A DNA stretch of 24,594 bases from Flavobacteriaceae bacterium (GTDB lineage: Bacteria > Bacteroidota > Bacteroidia > Flavobacteriales > Flavobacteriaceae), in NCBI GenBank assembly GCA_016649785.1, contig JAENXB010000009.1:1-24594 (forward strand), written 5' to 3'. The translations under genes were made by a program, and so were the position numbers. This document shows positions 22,083-24,594 of this stretch, in pieces. Under the pieces are notes generated by a model. It was not told the origin of the DNA and searched no databases. It worked only from the letters and a program-made list of their open reading frames with translations. The number at the start of each line of letters is the position of its first letter. Positions within the stretch are counted from its first letter, which is position 1.

Positions 22083-22109
22083 CTTTTTTAAACCTTAAGC
22101 TATATTCTA

Positions 22110-22117
22110 TATATTTG
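22110..22117 (+). promoter_or_regulatory. -7 box (TATATTTG) before coaD
   Basis: TATATTTG is an exact consensus match directly in front of the 17-bp hairpin. No -33 TTG is seen at the usual spacing. If used, the transcript would begin inside the hairpin's 5' arm and carry a leader of about 138 nt. Confidence 0.45.
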
Positions 22118-22157
22118 TTTAGATGATTGTTTTCTTGAGAGGAAATAATCATCTAAA
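22118..22157 (+). terminator. 17-bp hairpin after ddl
   Basis: TTTAGATGATTGTTTTC (22118-22134) pairs along its whole length with 22141-22157, with two G-U pairs and a TTGAGA loop. It is followed by AATTGAATTTT rather than a clean T-run. It may end ddl transcripts or act as a stability element. Confidence 0.5.
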
Positions 22158-22169
22158 ATTGAATTTTAA

Positions 22170-22239
22170 ATTTCCGTGCCAACATAAAGCCAGGCTGGTT
22201 TTTCGGAAATAAAAAAAAGATTTCCACCTGAGCGGAAAT
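22170..22239 (+). promoter_or_regulatory. Alternating complementary segments before coaD (possible RNA switch)
   Basis: Four segments alternate: ATTTCCG (22170-22176), CGGAAAT (22204-22210), ATTTCC (22220-22225) and CGGAAAT (22233-22239). Segments 1:2 and 3:4 can pair, or 2:3 can pair around an A-rich loop, and these folds exclude each other. The last segment lies 20 nt before the coaD ATG. No classical riboswitch that I know matches. Confidence 0.4.
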
Positions 22240-22259
22240 GATTAAACATTTATTTATTT

Positions 22260-22715
22260 ATGAAAAGAGCTGTATTTCCGGGATCTTTTGATCCAGTCAC
22301 TTTAGGTCACGTAGATATAATTGAACGGGCTGTACCTTTATTTGATGAAATCATTTTGGCCATTGGGATAAATTTAGACAAGAAATATATGTTTTCCCTG
22401 GAAGAACGGGTTCGCTTTTTGGAGGAAACCTTTAAAGGTGAACCGAAGATAATTGTTAAAACCTATAACGGCCTTACTGTCGATTTTTGCATAAAAGAGA
22501 AGGCTGCATTTATTTTACGCGGATTGAGAAATACCATCGATCTGGAATTTGAAAAGACCATCGGTCAGACCAATTTCAGGTTGGCAGGAATAGAAACGGT
22601 TTTTTTAATTTCCTCTCCCGGAAAAAGCCATATTTCATCTACTGTGGTGAGAGATATAAAAAAACATGGGGGCGATTATTCCATTTTGGTCCCGGATGCG
22701 GTTCCTAATAAGTAA
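22260..22715 (+). CDS. coaD: Phosphopantetheine adenylyltransferase
   Basis: A 151-residue nucleotidyltransferase that adenylates 4'-phosphopantetheine to dephospho-CoA, the fourth step of CoA synthesis. The N-terminal AVFPGSFDPVTLGHVDII contains the T-x-G-H motif (14-17), which binds the ATP phosphates. AFILRGLRNTIDLEFE (84-99) is the substrate-binding segment, and HISSTVVRDIKKHGGD (124-139) is the ISST-x-x-R signature. The protein works as a cytoplasmic hexamer (family knowledge). Length is slightly below that of E. coli CoaD (159), typical for this phylum. It follows ddl with a 177-nt structured gap and may have its own promoter there. Confidence 0.96.
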   Translation: MKRAVFPGSFDPVTLGHVDIIERAVPLFDEIILAIGINLDKKYMFSLEERVRFLEETFKGEPKIIVKTYNGLTVDFCIKEKAAFILRGLRNTIDLEFEKTIGQTNFRLAGIETVFLISSPGKSHISSTVVRDIKKHGGDYSILVPDAVPNK

Positions 22716-22839
22716 GCATTCTGCAAGTTTTTTAAAACCTTCCAGGTCATTTAATTTGAAAGTAATCATTATTCCCTTCTGAAATTGATCAATAGGTCTC
22801 AGGATGCGAATGCTTTGTGCTTCTGAAATACAAAATGAC

Positions 22840-24594
22840 TTAAAAAACATAATTCACCCCAACTTCCCCAAAATAATTCCTGGGATTCCCCGGGTAATAA
22901 TATCGCGGAGCGGCAGCGCCATATCCTACTGCATTTGGCAAGACACTTGCCGCGTATTTTTCGTCAAAAACATTATTGATCCCAGCCGCGAACCGGATTT
23001 TAAAATCTTCAAAAAGTTTCCAATCGTAAGCCGCTTTTATATTGAATACTTTATAGTCATCAGTGAAAATTGAATTGGCATCATTCAAAGGAATTTCTCC
23101 TACTGCCAAAAGATTGCTGTAAAAGGAAAGATTATTTCCATATTTAATATCCAATCCCAGGTTCAGCGTGCTGCGCGGAACTCCCGGCAATTTATTTCCG
23201 GAAAAATCCAGGTCGCGGTTTAAAAATTCCTCGAATTCAAAGAAATTAAAAGACGCGTTGGCATAAGGTTTTAGAATTGTTTTTGAAAAAATGTTTAACC
23301 TGTAAGTCACAAAAAGTTCTATCCCGTTATGATTGGTTTTCCCTGCGTTGATCCCCACGTATTGATCTTCAGCTACCCGTTGCGCAACCAGCAAATCGTC
23401 TATTTGGATAGAATAAAACGCTGCTTCTGTATACAAGGCGCTGTCCAGCCAGTTCCCTTTAAACCCAATTTCATAATTAATACCTGTTTCGGGTTTTAAA
23501 TTGGTGTTAATTTGTCCTTCCGGAGTTAAAGTTTCGGCCACCGTTGGAGTTGAAAACCCGTGACTTATGGAGGTGTACAAATTTTTTCCATTGGCAACTT
23601 CATAGGTAATTCCCATCCTGGGAGAGAAAATGGTTTGAAACCGATAATCGCCGCTTTGATCTGTTTCATCCTGCACAAAAAGATCAGTTAAGCTGTATCT
23701 GGTGGTATTTAAATTAAATCCCGTTTCTATTTTTAGTTTTTCTGAAAGATCCAAATTCAGTTGTCCGAAAAAATTTGCGTAATTGCGGTCTTGCTCATTA
23801 TTGCTCAAAGATTCGCCTAAAACACTCCCTAGGTTTTCAAATTGCCGATATAAATTTTCAAAAGTTGCAGATTCATACCATTCCTTGTAATATTCAGCTC
23901 CAAAGCTTATTTGTGATGTAAGCTGGAATAATGAAATTTCTAAATTAAATTTTGTTCGTGCCCCTGCAGAAACCTGTTCTTCTTTTAAAATATCAAAAGG
24001 CCGGGGTTCATAGGCATCCCTAAAGTTTATATAAACACTGGTTGTATTGCTGAACTGAGATGAAAAATTGTGCAGATAAGAAACTCCCAGTAAACCCCGG
24101 TCATAAGATTCAAATCCTTTTGAATTTACCCAATTTGAGGAGCCGGATGAAGGATTGTTGATAAAATCATTTTCGTTAATTGAACTGGGAATAAAAGCCT
24201 TTAATTTCGTGAAATTGGCCAAAAATGACAACGAATTTCCATTTTCGGATCGCAAATTTGAATGGATCAATGCCGATTTCCGGTTATAATCCCCGTTATC
24301 GCGATAACCGTCACTTTGCAATTCACTGTAATTAGCAAAAAGGGAGGAATTGGAAGTTCCGTGGGAAGCGGAAACCGTTCTTTTAAGCATCCCAAAACTT
24401 CCAAATAAAGATCCTAAGGAAACTTCTGTTTTATCAATAGCTGCTTCTGCAGCATACAAATTAATAACACCGCCTAATCCTGCTCCATATAAACTTGATG
24501 TGGGTCCTTTAATCACTTCAATACCTGAGAGGGATTCTAAATCTATGTCATCCAGAGTCAATTCACCTTCAGCAGTAGTAAGAGGAACTTCATT
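22840..24594 (-). CDS. TonB-dependent outer-membrane receptor, N-terminus outside the window
   Basis: About 584 residues of a TonB-dependent receptor are visible; the frame is open through the window edge, so signal peptide, TonB box and most of the plug are missing. The visible part begins in the plug (NEVPLTTAEGELTLDDIDLE), then IEVIKGPTSSLYGAGLGGVINL, the conserved end of the plug. The rest is a beta-barrel with repeated aromatic strands and a late TonB-receptor signature, KIRFAAGINNVFDEKYAASV. It ends with Phe (EVGVNYVF), as usual for outer-membrane barrels. The family imports iron chelates, cobalamin or other ligands using TonB energy; the single-chain barrel without SusD nearby resembles siderophore receptors more than SusC, but the ligand is unknown. 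It converges on coaD. Confidence 0.93.
   Translation of the reverse strand, partial: NEVPLTTAEGELTLDDIDLESLSGIEVIKGPTSSLYGAGLGGVINLYAAEAAIDKTEVSLGSLFGSFGMLKRTVSASHGTSNSSLFANYSELQSDGYRDNGDYNRKSALIHSNLRSENGNSLSFLANFTKLKAFIPSSINENDFINNPSSGSSNWVNSKGFESYDRGLLGVSYLHNFSSQFSNTTSVYINFRDAYEPRPFDILKEEQVSAGARTKFNLEISLFQLTSQISFGAEYYKEWYESATFENLYRQFENLGSVLGESLSNNEQDRNYANFFGQLNLDLSEKLKIETGFNLNTTRYSLTDLFVQDETDQSGDYRFQTIFSPRMGITYEVANGKNLYTSISHGFSTPTVAETLTPEGQINTNLKPETGINYEIGFKGNWLDSALYTEAAFYSIQIDDLLVAQRVAEDQYVGINAGKTNHNGIELFVTYRLNIFSKTILKPYANASFNFFEFEEFLNRDLDFSGNKLPGVPRSTLNLGLDIKYGNNLSFYSNLLAVGEIPLNDANSIFTDDYKVFNIKAAYDWKLFEDFKIRFAAGINNVFDEKYAASVLPNAVGYGAAAPRYYYPGNPRNYFGEVGVNYVF

Noticed and set aside
22715..22814. 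AGCATTC/GAATGCT repeat between coaD and the TonB receptor as a terminator
   Set aside because: Seven base pairs with an 86-nt interval and no T-run is well within chance.
1..24594. Search for CRISPR arrays, tRNAs, insertion sequences or phage genes
   Set aside because: No regular repeats, clover-leaf genes, transposases or integrases were seen; gene order and style are uniform chromosomal.

Overview
The window looks like the chromosome of a marine-type member of the Flavobacteriaceae (Bacteroidota). The evidence is the AT-rich base composition, repeated matches to the Bacteroidota promoter pattern (TTG, about 19 nt, TAnnTTTG), an absence of strong Shine-Dalgarno sites, a single-chain pyruvate carboxylase, a 30S subunit protein THX, and a protein that carries PASTA domains but no kinase. 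No transposase, integrase, tRNA, rRNA or CRISPR array was seen. The genus assignment is inference only.

Layout. 1-663 is the 3' end of peptidase T. 667-1262 is a YdeI-like pseudogene broken by a 5-bp tandem duplication and a nonsense codon; a bidirectional terminator separates it from a leftward outer-membrane beta-barrel gene (1319-2023). A long imperfect hairpin (2163-2278) follows, then a leftward subtilisin-like lipoprotein protease (2299-3540). Two tandem leftward rhodanese genes (3703-4419) face a rightward MarR regulator, nitroreductase and YceI cluster (4661-6432), which looks like a redox or stress module. The MarR gene carries two MarR-box-like palindromes over its promoter and start.

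The centre is a complete trp operon, trpE-G-D-C-F-B-A (6688-13490), encoding all enzymes from chorismate to tryptophan. It is preceded by what reads as a full ribosome-mediated attenuator: a promoter, a 20-codon leader peptide with three consecutive Trp codons, a hairpin that can form over the end of the leader ORF, a possible antiterminator pairing, and an intrinsic terminator just before trpE. Three spacers inside the operon also contain hairpins. The operon ends in its own terminator and is followed by two very small genes, one of them the ribosomal protein THX.

The right part holds, leftward, pyruvate carboxylase followed by a uracil-DNA-glycosylase superfamily gene (18013 down to 13884), yaaA, a GC-rich palindromic intergenic element, an RluD-type pseudouridine synthase and a membrane PASTA protein. 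Divergent from the PASTA gene are ddl and coaD, rightward. The ddl-coaD spacer contains a strong hairpin and four alternating complementary segments that allow two exclusive folds. A leftward TonB-dependent receptor, cut by the window edge, closes the region.

The most interesting item is the trp leader. The coaD leader, the MarR operator pair, the precisely explained pseudogene and the palindromic element at 19263-19330 come next. The rest is ordinary flavobacterial housekeeping sequence.
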